This document shows, piece after piece, positions 1-41,700 of a stretch of 64,000 nucleotides of DNA. The notes beneath the pieces are model-generated. The model saw only the letters and a program-made list of their open reading frames with translations, was not told the origin of the DNA and did no database searches. Numbering within the stretch: position 1 is the stretch's first letter; every line of letters starts with the position of its first letter. Source of the DNA: Tubulanus polymorphus (taxonomy: Eukaryota; Nemertea; Palaeonemertea; Tubulaniformes; Tubulanidae); the NCBI RefSeq assembly GCF_964204645.1, contig NC_134034.1, positions 3,070,072 to 3,134,071 of the forward strand, written 5' to 3'. The translations under genes were made by a program, and so were the position numbers.

Positions 1-390
1 TCTCAATTCGGGCGAAGATTGTGATAGTTGAGCGCTGAGATCTACGTTCTCTGGCGAAAACCCTCAATTCGGTCGGGTGAAGATCGTGATATAGTATAGA
101 GCGCTCCTCACCGCACGCAGAGCGACCATCACTGAGATCCACGTTCCCAGGGAACCCTCAATTCGGTCGGATGAAGATCGTGATTGTGTAGAGCGCTCCT
201 CACCGCGCATAGAGCGACCATCACTGAGATCCACGTTCCCAAGGAAACCTCAATTCGGTCGGATGAAGATCGTGATATAGTATAGAGCGCTCCTCACCGC
301 ACGCAGAGCGACCATCACTGAGATCCACGTTCTGCACGCCTGAAAATCCTCAAATCGATCCAGTGCAGAAGATCGTGATAGTCCGAATGC
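1..390. repeat. Minisatellite, about 93-bp unit, about 4 copies
   Basis: The unit CTCAATTCGGTCGGATGAAG recurs at about 64, 157 and 249 with the shared body GAGCGCTCCTCACCGC and CATCACTGAGATCCACGTTC. It continues past the left edge. The interval 391-869 holds nothing I recognise. Confidence 0.85.
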
Positions 391-869
391 TGTCATCTCT
401 CCTTCCTCATGCGCGGTGTTTGGTGTCTGTCTTTTAAATCCAAAAGATCTGTTACTCTTATATGAACATATGTATTCGAAAATTATCATTATATCATTAA
501 CATGTCTATACCATTAAGGAGGTATTACTTCTCGTGCAGAAAATGTTAATGGTCTGGTAATATAAGATTCCATATTGAATAAACTTTTGACGAACTAGAA
601 TTATAGAACGCGTTAATTTCAATATTGTGGGACATCTGCAAGTTCAATACCTGGAGTATAGGCCTACTAATGAAGTCTTAATTAGATTTTTACGGCTGAA
701 ACGATTTCAATGTTCCCTCCAGGTTCCCTTCCATTTTAAAACTAAATCTACGAGTGAGCACAACTATATGTATGCCTTTTCACCTCGATGACCAACGACA
801 GATTGAACCGATTTTTGAACGGAAATTTAACTCTGAAGACATTATGTGGGTAATTCATCCGGAGACATT

Positions 870-875
870 TTTATT
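870..875 (-). terminator. Poly(A) signal AATAAA of the chimera gene
   Basis: AATAAA on the minus strand, about 120 bp after the stop codon at 996. It is the nearest canonical signal downstream of the gene. Confidence 0.5.
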
Positions 876-995
876 TCGATTTGATTAACTTCACAATAGA
901 CATCATAGTCCTTGACTACAGAAATTGGATATTGAAATTCCATTTGGAATATGCAAAAACAAAATAAGTCAAGGCTTCGGGGTTTCGCAAAAGAA

Positions 996-24572
<23,577 letters not shown>

Positions 24573-25799
24573 ATCAGTTATCAAGTTACTAAATTCGAAG
24601 TCGAATAAGTTCTATCTGAAAAACGAATAATAAAATTTGTCTTTAGATGCTGGTACTGAATGGATTCTGGTACTGAATGTTTTGTGTGCGTATTTCATTT
24701 CCTCTTGTCTTCCTTCTAGGGTGCCTGATATTACAAGCTCTCCGGCCGCCCTGCTGTTATTTTGCACCAGTGCAAAACAAATCAATTATCTATTGTCATT
24801 TTGTGAATCTGGTATTCATCGGTGTAAATTATTCGGGAAATAAATAGATAAATTCTACACGACAGACGGACACGTGAATAGTTAAAGATATTGCGCCATC
24901 AAAAACAACTCCAAGATTTGACTAGATGTCGAGGCACATTTTATCACGTAACAATTTCTTAGCATGGGAAAAACGAAGCAGATTTTTTCCATACCCATCT
25001 AGTTAAAAAGAAATGAAACCAGACGATTAAAATCTTTAATAGTAGTCGGAATTTGCGATAAGGCTAAATCGAATTAAGCTGAGCCGGGGCTTGAACTTTT
25101 TTCGCCGAGTAAGCCCCCTTTTTAATTTCGGAAGTGTAATATTGTATCGATGAGCCTTTGTCATTGATCGCCTGTGGTCGTGCGGCATTTTCGTTATAAT
25201 TATGATGATAACGTTTATCACTTTTGTTTGATAATTGGTTATCGTAAATATGATATTTGATTCTAAAAGATCTAATGAGTACTTATTATTACATTCTAAT
25301 ATCTTGTAGTATCTTTAAATATTCCCGATCCCTAATCTTTCGTATATCAGTCGACTTTTCGCTGAAACACGAACATAAGATATACATTTTAAGTGATTAC
25401 TCACCAGTATCCACTCCTCTTGTAAAAGCATTCGTTGGAATGACGCCTAATGCGCGCAAAACGTTCACTTGATTCGCTAAAATTGCTGATCGTGCAACGA
25501 ACAATTGATTCGGTATATTCTGATGTGTCACTTGTGCGGATGTTTTAAAAATTACACGTCAGGTGACATTTTGACAAGTCAGAAGTAAAATGTATATACA
25601 TACAGGTTGTTGTTGTACGACAATTAGTGCTGAGTTCTATTATCTTTACAGAAATGACTTGAATCTCCCGCGAAAAACTGGTCCCCGGTTTCAAGACACG
25701 AGCTCTATAGATAAAGCGATCATTAGAAATTTCATCCTCAACAGTTGCGTCTTTAATGACGGATCGAATGTACTATCAATTATATTCTGTTTGTGGACC

Positions 25800-26380
25800 G
25801 CTAGTTCCGCGTATTAGGTCGCAGATTCTGAACCTAGTTTTAATCCAACCCATGCCGGTTCCACGTGTAGGTTGCAGACTCTGAACCTAGTTCTAACCAA
25901 AACCAGTTCCACGTGTAGGTCGTAGCGTTTGAACCTAGAATTGTAGAGTCTGATCTAGAACCAAACCTAGTTCCACGTGTAGGTCGTAGAGTTTGAACCT
26001 AGAATTGTAGAGTCTGATCTAGAACCAAACCCAGTTCCACGTGTAGGTCGTAGAGTTTGAACCTAGAATTGTAGAGTCTGAACCTAGAACCAAACTCAGT
26101 TCCACGTGTAGGTCGTAGAGTTTGAACCTAGAATTGTAGAGTCTGATCTAGAACCAAACCCAGTTCCACGTGTAGGTCGTAGAGTCTGGACCTAGAATTG
26201 TTGAGTCTGAACCTAGAACCCAACCCAGTTCCACGTGTAGGTCGTAAAGTCTGGACCTATTGTAGAGTTTGACAAACCCAGTTCCACGTGTAAGTCGTAT
26301 TGTCTGGACCTAGAATTGTAGAGTCTGAATCTAGAACCAAACCCAGTCCCCCGTGTAGGCTACAGAACTCCCTGACCTAG
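25800..26380. repeat. Minisatellite, about 64-bp unit, with one CACGTG per unit
   Basis: Units of AGTTCCACGTGTAGGTCGTA then GAGTTTGAACCTAGAATTGT and AGAGTCTGATCTAGAACCAA. CACGTG is kept in eight consecutive units (about 25862 to 26287); the ninth has degenerated to CCCCGTG. It lies 1.2-1.8 kb upstream of the chimera gene. Confidence 0.9.
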
Positions 26381-26855
26381 AAATCGCTACTTAATCCAGC
26401 TCGACGTACATAGGTTGCAGATTCGTGGTCTATAGTACCGAGTGGATTACAATTTTCTCGAATTGTGAATTGTGAAAGGACCGCTGCGGCTAGACCCCCT
26501 ACTGAATCGATCGAATTATTAAATCGTTAACTTAAGAAAATAACATGATATCATTATCAGGTCGATGTCTCATTGTTTGTGCTGTGATTTCTCTTGAACG
26601 GTCAATGTAAAGAGTGGTGATGGTTTAGTCTCCACGCGGCCATGTGTTTATCGGACCAGCTATATGTGGATTTATTAGGAATTCGCGAAACTTTCACATT
26701 TTGCTAATATATAAGTTGAAATCAGAGTTCAACAAAATATAACTAGTGAATAGCGATACGAACATCTGTATCTGGTCGATAGCGAGTTGTCAGGTGATTT
26801 GAAATATCGATCTCGTGCGGGGTATGCTCGTCAAGGTGACACTGTGTATGTAGTG

Positions 26856-26975
26856 AGGGAGAGAGGGAGAGAGGGGGAGAGGGGGAGAGGGGGAGAGGGG
26901 GAGAGGGAGAGAGGGAGAGAGGGAGAGATGGGGAAAGAGGGAGAGAGGGAGAGAGGGAGAGAGGGAGAGAGGGAC
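26856..26975. repeat. (GGGAGA)n purine tract
   Basis: 120 bp of GGGAGA/GAGAGG repeats, all purine on the plus strand. The minus-strand Ser-Leu-Pro open frame across it is an artefact. Confidence 0.9.
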
Positions 26976-28028
26976 TGAGTGATGAAATCAAAGCAAAAAT
27001 ATGAAAAAATATTCTTTTGTCCTCAAATAAGCGGTTTATACAGTGAAGTCAAAAAGATGCAAATTTAAAGGTTTTAACTTTGTCTTGTTGAAAAGGGCAA
27101 ATCAGTCGGGAGCAGGCCCTGGACCTTCGAGACCATCGATCGACCCTAGTTCCCTGCATTACCGTGGACATTTACAATTTATTACAATGTAATAATATCT
27201 ATTTGCACAGAATATATCGGAATATCAGTATCGTACATAGCCTGTCACCAACCTGTCACCAGGCCCTCTTCATACATGCCGGGCCGGGCAGGTGCTTCAG
27301 TGTGCAAATTATTGAGTATATGAAATAAAATGTTTCAATGTATGATTGAGTATGCAAAGGATGAAAGTCGGGTCGATGCAGGGCTTAGAAGCAGTTAGGA
27401 GATCCCCGAGGAAAATCGAAACGTCGAAAAAAAAACTTTAAAAAAAAAAAAAATTTGGAGTCGTTTTTTTTTCGTTTCTCGGGGTGGTCACTACTGTTGA
27501 ATTTGATATGATTCCCCTGGGACACACTGACTATTCGATGTAAAGAATCCAATCAGGTAACCGCAGTCAAATAGGTAGGATATAGGATGAAAACTGTTTG
27601 ATGAAAACTTTTCCCTGATTTCCCTGAATTCTTCTGTTTCTTCGTGGTGATATCGTCGTCACATATTGCCGAATTGTGGATCGTGTAGGCTCTGAGTGTA
27701 ATGGCATCTGGATTATTTATTGTCGCCGGATTAGTTCGATACGAATAAAGTCTATTTTGATTGTACTGTGTTGATGGTGCCCTGTTGGAGGCCGTTAAGT
27801 CATAACCGAGTCAGACCAGCAACCAGTCTAGTCAAACACCGCTCAACGTGAAAATTCGAACTTTCTTGAACTGAAACGACAAAGCGAAATACTTACACTC
27901 ATTCACAAGAAATATCGACGAGTTTCGACAAAAATTGAAATTCACAAAAAACAAACGGATTCTCTAACGTAAAATTGAGCCTCGATTTTAGAATAAACGG
28001 CAATATTTGCAAAAATTTAACCCCCTGA

Positions 28029-33464
<5,436 letters not shown>

Positions 33465-33611
33465 TTCCGTAAACGCGGGCGCGCGTTGAAAAAAAATGAA
33501 GCAGCAAAAAAACAAACAAAAGAAAAAGAAAATTCGTTTCACAAAAAAATGAAGATGAAAAAATGACGATGAAATCGTAGATGACCTGGAATCATGACTT
33601 CACCAGCCGGA

Positions 33612-33617
33612 AATAAA
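33612..33617 (+). terminator. LSM12 poly(A) signal
   Basis: AATAAA, about 150 bp after the LSM12 stop codon. Confidence 0.6.
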
Positions 33618-33691
33618 AAACAACAAAAAACGCTTAGAGATCAGAAACAAACAGCACGTATTTTAATCGAAATTTCGAAGCTTTCGTCGAT

Positions 33692-33905
33692 TTTAGATTT
33701 TAGCTTTTTTCAACATATTCGCGACAATTTCGGAATCGACCTGAATCGGGGGTGATTCGCAATGCAAACGACGGCTGGACGGGCTCGTCGGGCGCCGGCT
33801 CCGTCGGGGCCCCGTCCGCCTGTCCGCGAGCGCGAGATGCGCGAAATGATACAATTCGTGCCGAGAAAATATATTTGAGATTTTTATCGCGCGTTCGGCT
33901 ACGGT
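33692..33905 (-). other. Possible unassigned minus-strand terminal exon
   Basis: A candidate acceptor (ctccaccgtag) near 33901 opens onto about 200 bp of CpG-rich sequence open in two minus frames. One ends CREYVEKS-stop, the other IVANMLKKAKI-stop, both within about 20 bp. An ATTAAA lies about 30-40 bp further on. I cannot match either product to a family, and no upstream exon was found, so this may be chance in a GC-rich patch. Confidence 0.2.
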
Positions 33906-34274
33906 GGAGAATTTTTTTTTGCCGGCCGAAAGTAAAAAAAAAAACCACGGAACTTATCGAAACGAATAATGAATAAAGCGTTGGTCGATGCATGGCCAAA
34001 ATTTGGTAATTAAACACAAATTCATGGTCGGGGAGTAGTCTGGGGATGAGGGGGAGGGGGTGTTGAACCTGTATGACATATGGACGCGTAGCTGTTTCTG
34101 AAATCATGGCGTTTCAATCTGCGGCCCGCAACCCCTGGCAGGATATGTCTCGGCTTTTCATAGCCGTTCTGCCAATTTCTTATCGTGTTCAGAACTTCGT
34201 CCGAGAAATTTTTTTAATTGACAATGAAGTTCAAAGTTTTATAAGCACACTCTTTCAAAAACTGATCATCGACA

Positions 34275-34557
34275 CTTAACTAATTGATACCTGAAAATGG
34301 TTGAGATAATTTGAAACTTTCGAAAAATTCCATTGCAGTGAATTATTATACGGGTGTACCATAAAATTGCATCTACACTGCGGTGCAGTGTGTCGTTACT
34401 TACATTTCACTATGGTTGATAGGTGTGCTGCCATCTTTCCGTTAAGATGAAAACTAATTATTAATACATTTGTAACATCGATCCACCATGATGCGGTGTA
34501 TTGGCAGTCTACTGATTTGTACGCCGCACTGCGGTGTAGATGCACCGAAAGGGTTAA
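34275..34557. mobile_element. TTAA-flanked MITE (piggyBac-like), copy 4
   Basis: TTAACTAATTGATACC ... GATGCACCGAAAGGGTTAA with CACTGCGGTGCAGTG and ACGCCGCACTGCGGTGT internal blocks. Confidence 0.7.
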
Positions 34558-35310
34558 TTTGAAAAAGGAATGAATTAACTACACTAAACAAATGTGTTTG
34601 GAGAGGGTTGACTTCCGGGCTGCAGATTCATAGCTGAAAAAGTGTGCGTGGACTGTAAGAGATTTTTTTAAAGAGTCAGTTATTAGTTCCAAAAGCAGTT
34701 AACAGGTGTCCTTATTTAAAAAAGCGACTAGTGAAGGGTTTAAGAAATTTTATTCAACTCTGATCATGGTTTAGTTTCGAGGATTACAGGTCTTTGACCG
34801 ATTATAGGGGGGGGACTTACTTTATATAAATGACGTATTGATGTGTAAAACTAAATTTGTTTTTAAAAGAATAAATATGACCACTGGTAGCTTAACTTCA
34901 TGAATCATTTTTAAATTGTGTATTTTTATGAAAGGTTGATCAACCGAGAGGGCGGATCCAGGATTTTCAAAGTGGGTCATCTGCTAGTCATCCCCCAAAA
35001 AAATTGGTCTCTTCCGAGCATTCTAAACATTTTAAGGGACTGCTTGATCATCTTGTGAACCTTGTAGGCTACACTACTTAGAAATGCAGCGTCGAAAAAC
35101 TGGAGACAATCCGAAGGAAATTTGCCAAGACCTTATTATCAAATAAGCTATGAGGATGGATGGAAGGAATCCACCACCTGAAAGGATAAAAGGACCATAT
35201 GAAATGTTAATGTAAGGACGATGCAAGCCGCGCTACGGCGTAGCCCTTATGGCCAATGACCGTGAGGGGTGCAAGCTGAACAATGAAATCTATGGGCGTG
35301 TTTTTATGAA

Positions 35311-35390
35311 CTAGTATTACCTTTAACCCGGGGGTAAACTTAATTCATTTTCAATTGAATTAGCCCTGGGGTTAAAGGCAATACCAGGCT
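35311..35390. repeat. Small palindromic element
   Basis: AGTATTACCTTTAACCCGGG and CCTGGGGTTAAAGGCAATAC are inverted around TTCATTTTCAATTGAATTA. Confidence 0.7.
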
Positions 35391-35497
35391 ATAAAGCCCA
35401 TGAAATTAATCGCAATACCATCATATTGTCGGGACCCCCTAAATAATGTTGTTTACCGAGATTGATATCGTGGGATTTCGCTCAATGATATTCAAGA

Positions 35498-35697
35498 CTG
35501 GTGAACCTCATTATAACGAAGTCGGATGCACGATTCATCGGATATATTCTTACTAGGGACGAAATTCTATATTTGTTTAACAAATTGATTAAGATTAATT
35601 AACAAGATTTGATTAATTTCATACCAGATATAATGAACTATCAGTTATAACAGATGTTCTGTTCCCGTGAAGTTCGCGGTAACGAGGTTCCGCTGTA
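35498..35697. mobile_element. Pogo/Tigger-like MITE (degenerate copy)
   Basis: GTGAACCTCATTATAACGAA ... GGTAACGAGGTTCCGCTGTA with the shared ATTCATCGGATAT and GAAATTCTATATTTG body, downstream of the NOM1 poly(A) signals. Confidence 0.65.
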
Positions 35698-35723
35698 ATC
35701 TCAACTACAGACATTTTTTTCGA

Positions 35724-35736
35724 TTTATTTTTTATT
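35724..35736 (-). terminator. Tandem AATAAA signals of NOM1
   Basis: Two minus-strand AATAAA hexamers, at 35736-35731 and 35729-35724, 20-35 bp after the NOM1 stop. The 3' UTR would be very short. Confidence 0.65.
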
Positions 35737-35756
35737 CTTTCGAAGTATAAAAAATG

Positions 35757-38700
35757 CTACATATGTAATTTTGAGTCACTCGCCGACATTGAGTTAAATG
35801 CTAGTTTCACTTTCGCGTCTATATCGACCGAATCGTCCACGTTCAACTTCGACTTGTGTTTCAACACGAAATGTTGCAAGAACAGTTTTAATCCTTGTCG
35901 CAGCGTGCGCAGTTTCGGAAACGGAGCGACGCGTTGGAATACCTCGCGAGTGACGTCCTCGTCGTAGTCGACCAGCAGACCGAGCAGGATCGACTTGATC
36001 AGAAATACTTTCGATTTGTCTAATTCTCCGAATTCAACGACCTAGAAAATAATTTAAACGTTTTCCTCAAGTAAAGCGAGGTAGCTAATTGGCAATAGAG
36101 GATTCCACTCGTGGCAAGTGAGGATCTAACCAGGTGTCGCTAGTGTGCAGTGGGACATTAAACAACTGCGGCGATAGAGGGTTCCACTTGTGTCAAGTGA
36201 GGATCCACCAGGTGTCGCAAGTGTGCAGTAGGATAAGTTGTCAGTAAGATTGTTGCAGTAACTACTGCGGCAATTGAAGATTCCACTTGTGGCAAGTGAG
36301 GATCCACCAGGTGTCGCTAGTGTGAAGTAGGACATCAACTTCTGTGGCAATAGAGGATTCCACTCCTGGCAAATAAGGATCACCAGGTGTCGCTAGTGCG
36401 CAGCATGATATGAACTTCGTTTATCCAGAGACATGGGATTTTTCAAATATTTTATAAGGCAGGCTAGAAGTCTTGGTTAAAATTGAAAATCTACTCAATT
36501 TGTTCTAATTGTTAGAACCGACTCACTTTGAATATGGATAACGAGAGAGCCTTCGTCGCGATCAGATGAGTGAGAAAGCCGCTGTAGTTCTTCAGATTCT
36601 GTTCGGATAGACTCGAAATCTCCTTCAATTTGTCCCATAAATTAAACTGTATTGTCATCTGAAATAATGAAACAAAACATCTGAATGAACTAAAAAAGGG
36701 AGTAGTGAATAGTGAAGAAACGTCTACGTCGGGGTGGACTTATACTGTACAGTTTGAAAGAGTTGTCTGCATAAGATTCATTACATAGAAAAAATGCCAA
36801 AATGGCCGCCATGTTTGATATTTTTGTTAGATAAATCGCAGGAGCGCAACTACATGTACAAACCACACCAAGTTGCATCGAAATAAAACTAAACACTTAA
36901 GGGTGGCCACTTTTACTTGACTTTTCCCTGACTTCCTTGACATGTACGTTGTTTTCCCGGACTAGATCTGCTAAGTATCCAATCAATTCACATTAGCAAT
37001 CTCTACGATCTAGCGGTCTCCAAAAATTTCCCTGACTTATCGATGATTTTAAGCTTTTTTTTCTCCAAAATTCCCGCAATATTCCCTCACTAGCAATCTC
37101 ATGATCTAGCAGTCTCCACAAATTTCCCTGACTTCTCAATGATTTTTAGCTCCTTTTTTTCTCCAAAATTCCCGCAATATTCCCTGACTATCTTAAAGAA
37201 TAGAAAAAATCCCTGGCTATTTACAGGTAAATGGCCACCTTGTTCCTGAATTCCTTACACACTACAATTGTTACAGCCCATCTGAGAGAGGATTCTCGCG
37301 TACAGATAGGAACACGTCTGCGCACGTGCGCGCGAAGATAAACTACGAACCTGAAATCGTCGATCGTACTCGGCGAATTTCTGCGCGAGGAACCCGTAGT
37401 ACGGATTGTAACGTTTCTCCTGCAAACAGCAGACGGTTATCACGTGCACGATTTCGCGTTCCTGCTGGTGTTTCAATCCGAGTTTCAGCAATTTCTCGAA
37501 CGCTTCCACGAAATCCTGTAAACGCAATTAGATCGACGAACTTTACGTTATAGACACGGCTAGGAAAGATGGCCGCCTCCATAAATCCCCTGAGACATCA
37601 TCAAATAAAACCCACAAATGATCAAGATATTTCTAGAAAAGATGGCTCCCTTCACCAACCTGTGATATCATCAGATTACATAATATCAATTTGATCTATG
37701 CGCTCTTCCAGACAAGATGTCTGCCTCCATAGATCCCCTATGACATCATCAAATGATCAAAAGATATTTCCAGAAAAGATGGCTCCCTTCATCCACCTGT
37801 GATATCATCAGATTACATATCAATTTGATCTATGCACTCTTCCAGAAAAGATGTCTGCCTCCAAAAATCCTCGAATGACATCATCAGCATGAAAATTAAT
37901 TTGATCTATGGACTCTTTCAGAAAAGATGTCGCTTAAAATCCCCCTATGACATCATCACATAGGATAACGACACTTTCAGAAAAAATGTCTGCCCCCAAA
38001 ATCCCCCTATGACATCATCAGAATGCATGATCTATGGACTCTTTCAGAAAAGATGTCTCGAAAAATCCACCTATGACATCATCAGTTATCGTTAATTTGA
38101 TCTCATGGACTCTCAGAAAAATGCCATTTCTTTCCTTCTGGACCCCGGCCTACCAATTTTCCAAGATCCAGCCTGCAATGTGATGATGTCATAGGGGGTA
38201 TTAAGCTGTTGTTTTGAATTTCAAGTATACCTCACTGGTCATTATGATGCAGAAGATATTTTTACGTATATCCGTGTTCATTCTCTGTTTTCGCGCCAGT
38301 TCGACGATGTCCGAGCTAAACGAACTGTCGACCGTCGACGTCGCGCCCGTTTTACTCGTCGCGGTCGAATCCGTCTGCTTACCCGACCACGCCGAGCCGA
38401 CCATCCACCATCGGCCGTGAGATTCGGCCGAGAGCAAATCGTCGAGCGATATCCGCAACGGCGCTTCCAACGAACCTGAAATACCGGGAAAAAAGATAGA
38501 CTGCCGCCCGGAACCAAGTCCGCCCGGAACCACCCCTCCTACTAGAGAAAGGAGTGTCATCATCTCAGAGCCGCTCGCTTTAGAAAGGACGATTCGAAAC
38601 TGAGTAGTTTAGATATCCTTGGAGCCATCCATTTAGGAATGGGGTGGCTTTCAAATAGTGATGACTTTCAAAAAGTGATGACTTTCAAAAAGTGATGACT

Positions 38701-41700
38701 TTCAATAAGTGATGACTTGTAAACGCTCTTAGTTTTACCCTTTAAACATGGCGGATAAATAGCATAGTAACAATGAACGTATAATTGTCACGATGTCCAC
38801 TCTCCACTGGTTAACTCTAACCAAATTTTGAGCAACGCGCTCCTGATCACATAGATGGACTTCCCTCATGATGAATGTCCCTTCAAAATATTTAAATTTT
38901 TTAGTGTTTATTCAAATTGCTTCTACGAGTTTTAAATGCCAATTTGAGTCGCGCGAATCTGTCTTACCTCCTACATAGGACCTCAGCAGTTTTTTCAGGT
39001 GATCCAGATGAGTCGGATCGTAATTGGGAATTTTTCGTACGTTGTTATTTTTGATGGCCAACAAAATGTCCAACATGAACTTCACGCGAGATCTGAAAAA
39101 TTTTACGCAGAAAACATTTACTTAACGACTACAAACATTTCTAACCGTCTATTTCTCAAAATCAGAATTTCAGGCAATTTGCTCAAATAAAAGGAGCCTC
39201 AAGCACCTTTAAAAGCATTGTCTGTTTAGAAGTTTTTTTTAGGAATCAGGGTATCGTAAACAACTAAGAAAGCACATTTTCTGTTTAGAAGGTTTTTAGG
39301 GAATCTAGGAGTCGTAGGGTCCTTGTAAACACGAAGAAAGCACATTTAAACATATTTTCTGTTTCGAAAGAGTTGTTAAGGGAATCAAGGAGTTGTAGGG
39401 TCCAAGACTAGAAGACTTAGATCCTTAGTTCTGTGAGCATCAACGAACACTTACTTATCCTCGAATCGTTCCATGTCGGCGGTGCTCGCTTTGTTTTGTA
39501 TTTTCAGTATGATGTCTTTGAGCGCGAGGGCGTCATCTCGGCGTAGCGTCATACCCGCGATGCGCAGTATGATCACCAATAGTTCGATTGATTTCTCCGT
39601 GAAACTTTCGCACAATATTCCGCCGATATCGAACACAATTAAACTATCCACGACCTACGCAGAAAACAACGACAAAAGTTGCTTTTATCAAATAGTTTCC
39701 GCACTCCATTCTCGTCTACCAGGGTTTGATTGCCTTCCTCTTACACAACACTGGCCACACTTACACTTGTCTATTACTTGGCCCAAGACTTCTTGGGCGG
39801 ACAGGTTGCCACTCAGCAGCCACCAGGCTATATATCTAGCCAATCAGATGTGGTTTAATGATAGAGCGAATCGGCCGGTGAAAAACAACGCATCTGATTG
39901 GCTAGATACATAGACTGGTGGCCGCTGAGTGGCAACCCGTCCGCCCGAGAAATCAGTGTAATAGACCAGTGAACAGTTTGCGGCCACGGTTTTTGTCAGC
40001 GTGAACTTCGGTAGGAGGCAATCAAACCCTGGCAAGCGAAGGTGTCATACACGGATGATGTCCTAATCAGGCAGGGGTTCGCCTGAGTTTTCTCTGATTT
40101 TTTTCATGGAATTACACAAATTTGTTGCATTCCCAGAGGTTTCCCTGACTTTACTGATTCCTCGAGTTTTTCCCGGTCAGTGGCCACTCAGCAGACGACG
40201 TGTTCACATGTACGTACGAGTACTGTGAGGCAAGATGTACGTGCACATCACCCTTGCACCTGCCCCTCGGATCAGCCCTCGCCTTGAATGTCACTCACCT
40301 TGAAGTTGTACATGTACATTAGAAATATGACTAGATTATCCATCGTTTTGCCTTCGCCGTAGTTTCCACCGGCGCGAAACAATTCATCGAATTTCATCGC
40401 CAGATTTTGCAAGAAATACGCGCCTAGGAAATAAATGACAAACCTCTCGAGTCCATGAAGTAAACGATTACAACTGAAAAGGGTATAAATGAGCGCCCTG
40501 GGCCGGGTTTCCAGCGGTCCTTCCAAGCCCTTCTTTGTCTTTCTTTTGGAAAAAGTTTGGACAAACATCATCTTTGTCCCTCTATTTGACTCTAAACGTC
40601 CATCCTTTTGATGAAAAAGTCCTTCGAAACTTGATTTTTATGTATTTCAATGCATTTCAACGTTATATATCAAAATTTGACTGTTGAAGTATTTCATTAC
40701 TTAGGCCTGGTGATTCAATTGTCAGTAGGATTGAATATACAGGAAAGTGTTATGGAATTACGCTGGAATATGACAGTCTACATGACTAATGTCTATTTCA
40801 ACCTGATTTGAGAGCATTGCGGGTGGCCTAGCTCGCTCGTTTTTGGTAGTTCATACCTGATAAAGGTCTTAATAGTACAAGAAAGAACTGGCAGTCGACC
40901 TAAATCATCATTTTTTAGTACGGTACGAGTACGGTTCACGACGTTTAAATCGAAATCGAACTTACCGACTTCCGAGCCGATGTTGCCGTGTAGGACGGTG
41001 ACCAACATCGCTAGTTCCATGATCAAACGTTCGGGGGTCGGAATCGGCGAGATACACGAGGCCGTTATCAAACCGTACAACGTCTCGTTCATATCGGCGC
41101 GGCTGTGAGATCTGTACTGAGACTCGATCTCGTTCGCGATCGGCTGCATGTTCGATTCGCTCACTCTGGAAAAAAAACGGTCGTTAATACTCATTAAAAA
41201 CATTCTCTACATCAAGACAAAATTACTATTCCTTCTGAAATAAAGAAGGCTGCCAGTCGACTATATTGTATCCACAGAAATGGAAATTCTGGCAGATATC
41301 TGGAATATCGAATCTACACAAATAGAGATGAAATACTGTTCCTTCTGAAATAAAGAAGGCTGCCAGTCGACTATATTGTATCTACAGAAATGTAAATTCT
41401 AGCAGCTATCTGGAATATTGAATCTACACTAATAGGGATGAAATACCGTTCCCCCTGAAATGAAGTTGACTGCCAGGCAACTATATTGAATATCCACAGA
41501 GATAGAAATTTTAGTATGAAGATGACCGCTAGTCAGCTACCTGGAATATCGAATCCACAAAATTAGGGATAAAATACTGTTCCCTCTGAAATGATGATGG
41601 CTGCCAGTCAGCCACATTGAATCGCGCAAAATCCCACCAAAATCGACAAAGAATAACAATTCTTTCCCTATTTAATATGTCTACCAGTCAGCCTTATCAA

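Larger units (their letters stand above)
33650..35720. other. Intergenic region between convergent LSM12 and NOM1
   Basis: Contains a CpG-rich island at 33730-33870 with open frames on the minus strand (a possible unassigned terminal exon), one TTAA-flanked MITE (34275-34557), a small palindrome (35311-35390) and a degenerate pogo-like MITE (35498-35697). The remainder, including 34600-35280, holds nothing I recognise beyond worn repeat fragments. Confidence 0.6.

Noticed and set aside
26743-26991. Ser/Leu/Pro-rich open frame
   Set aside because: Purine-tract low complexity, no splice or homology support.
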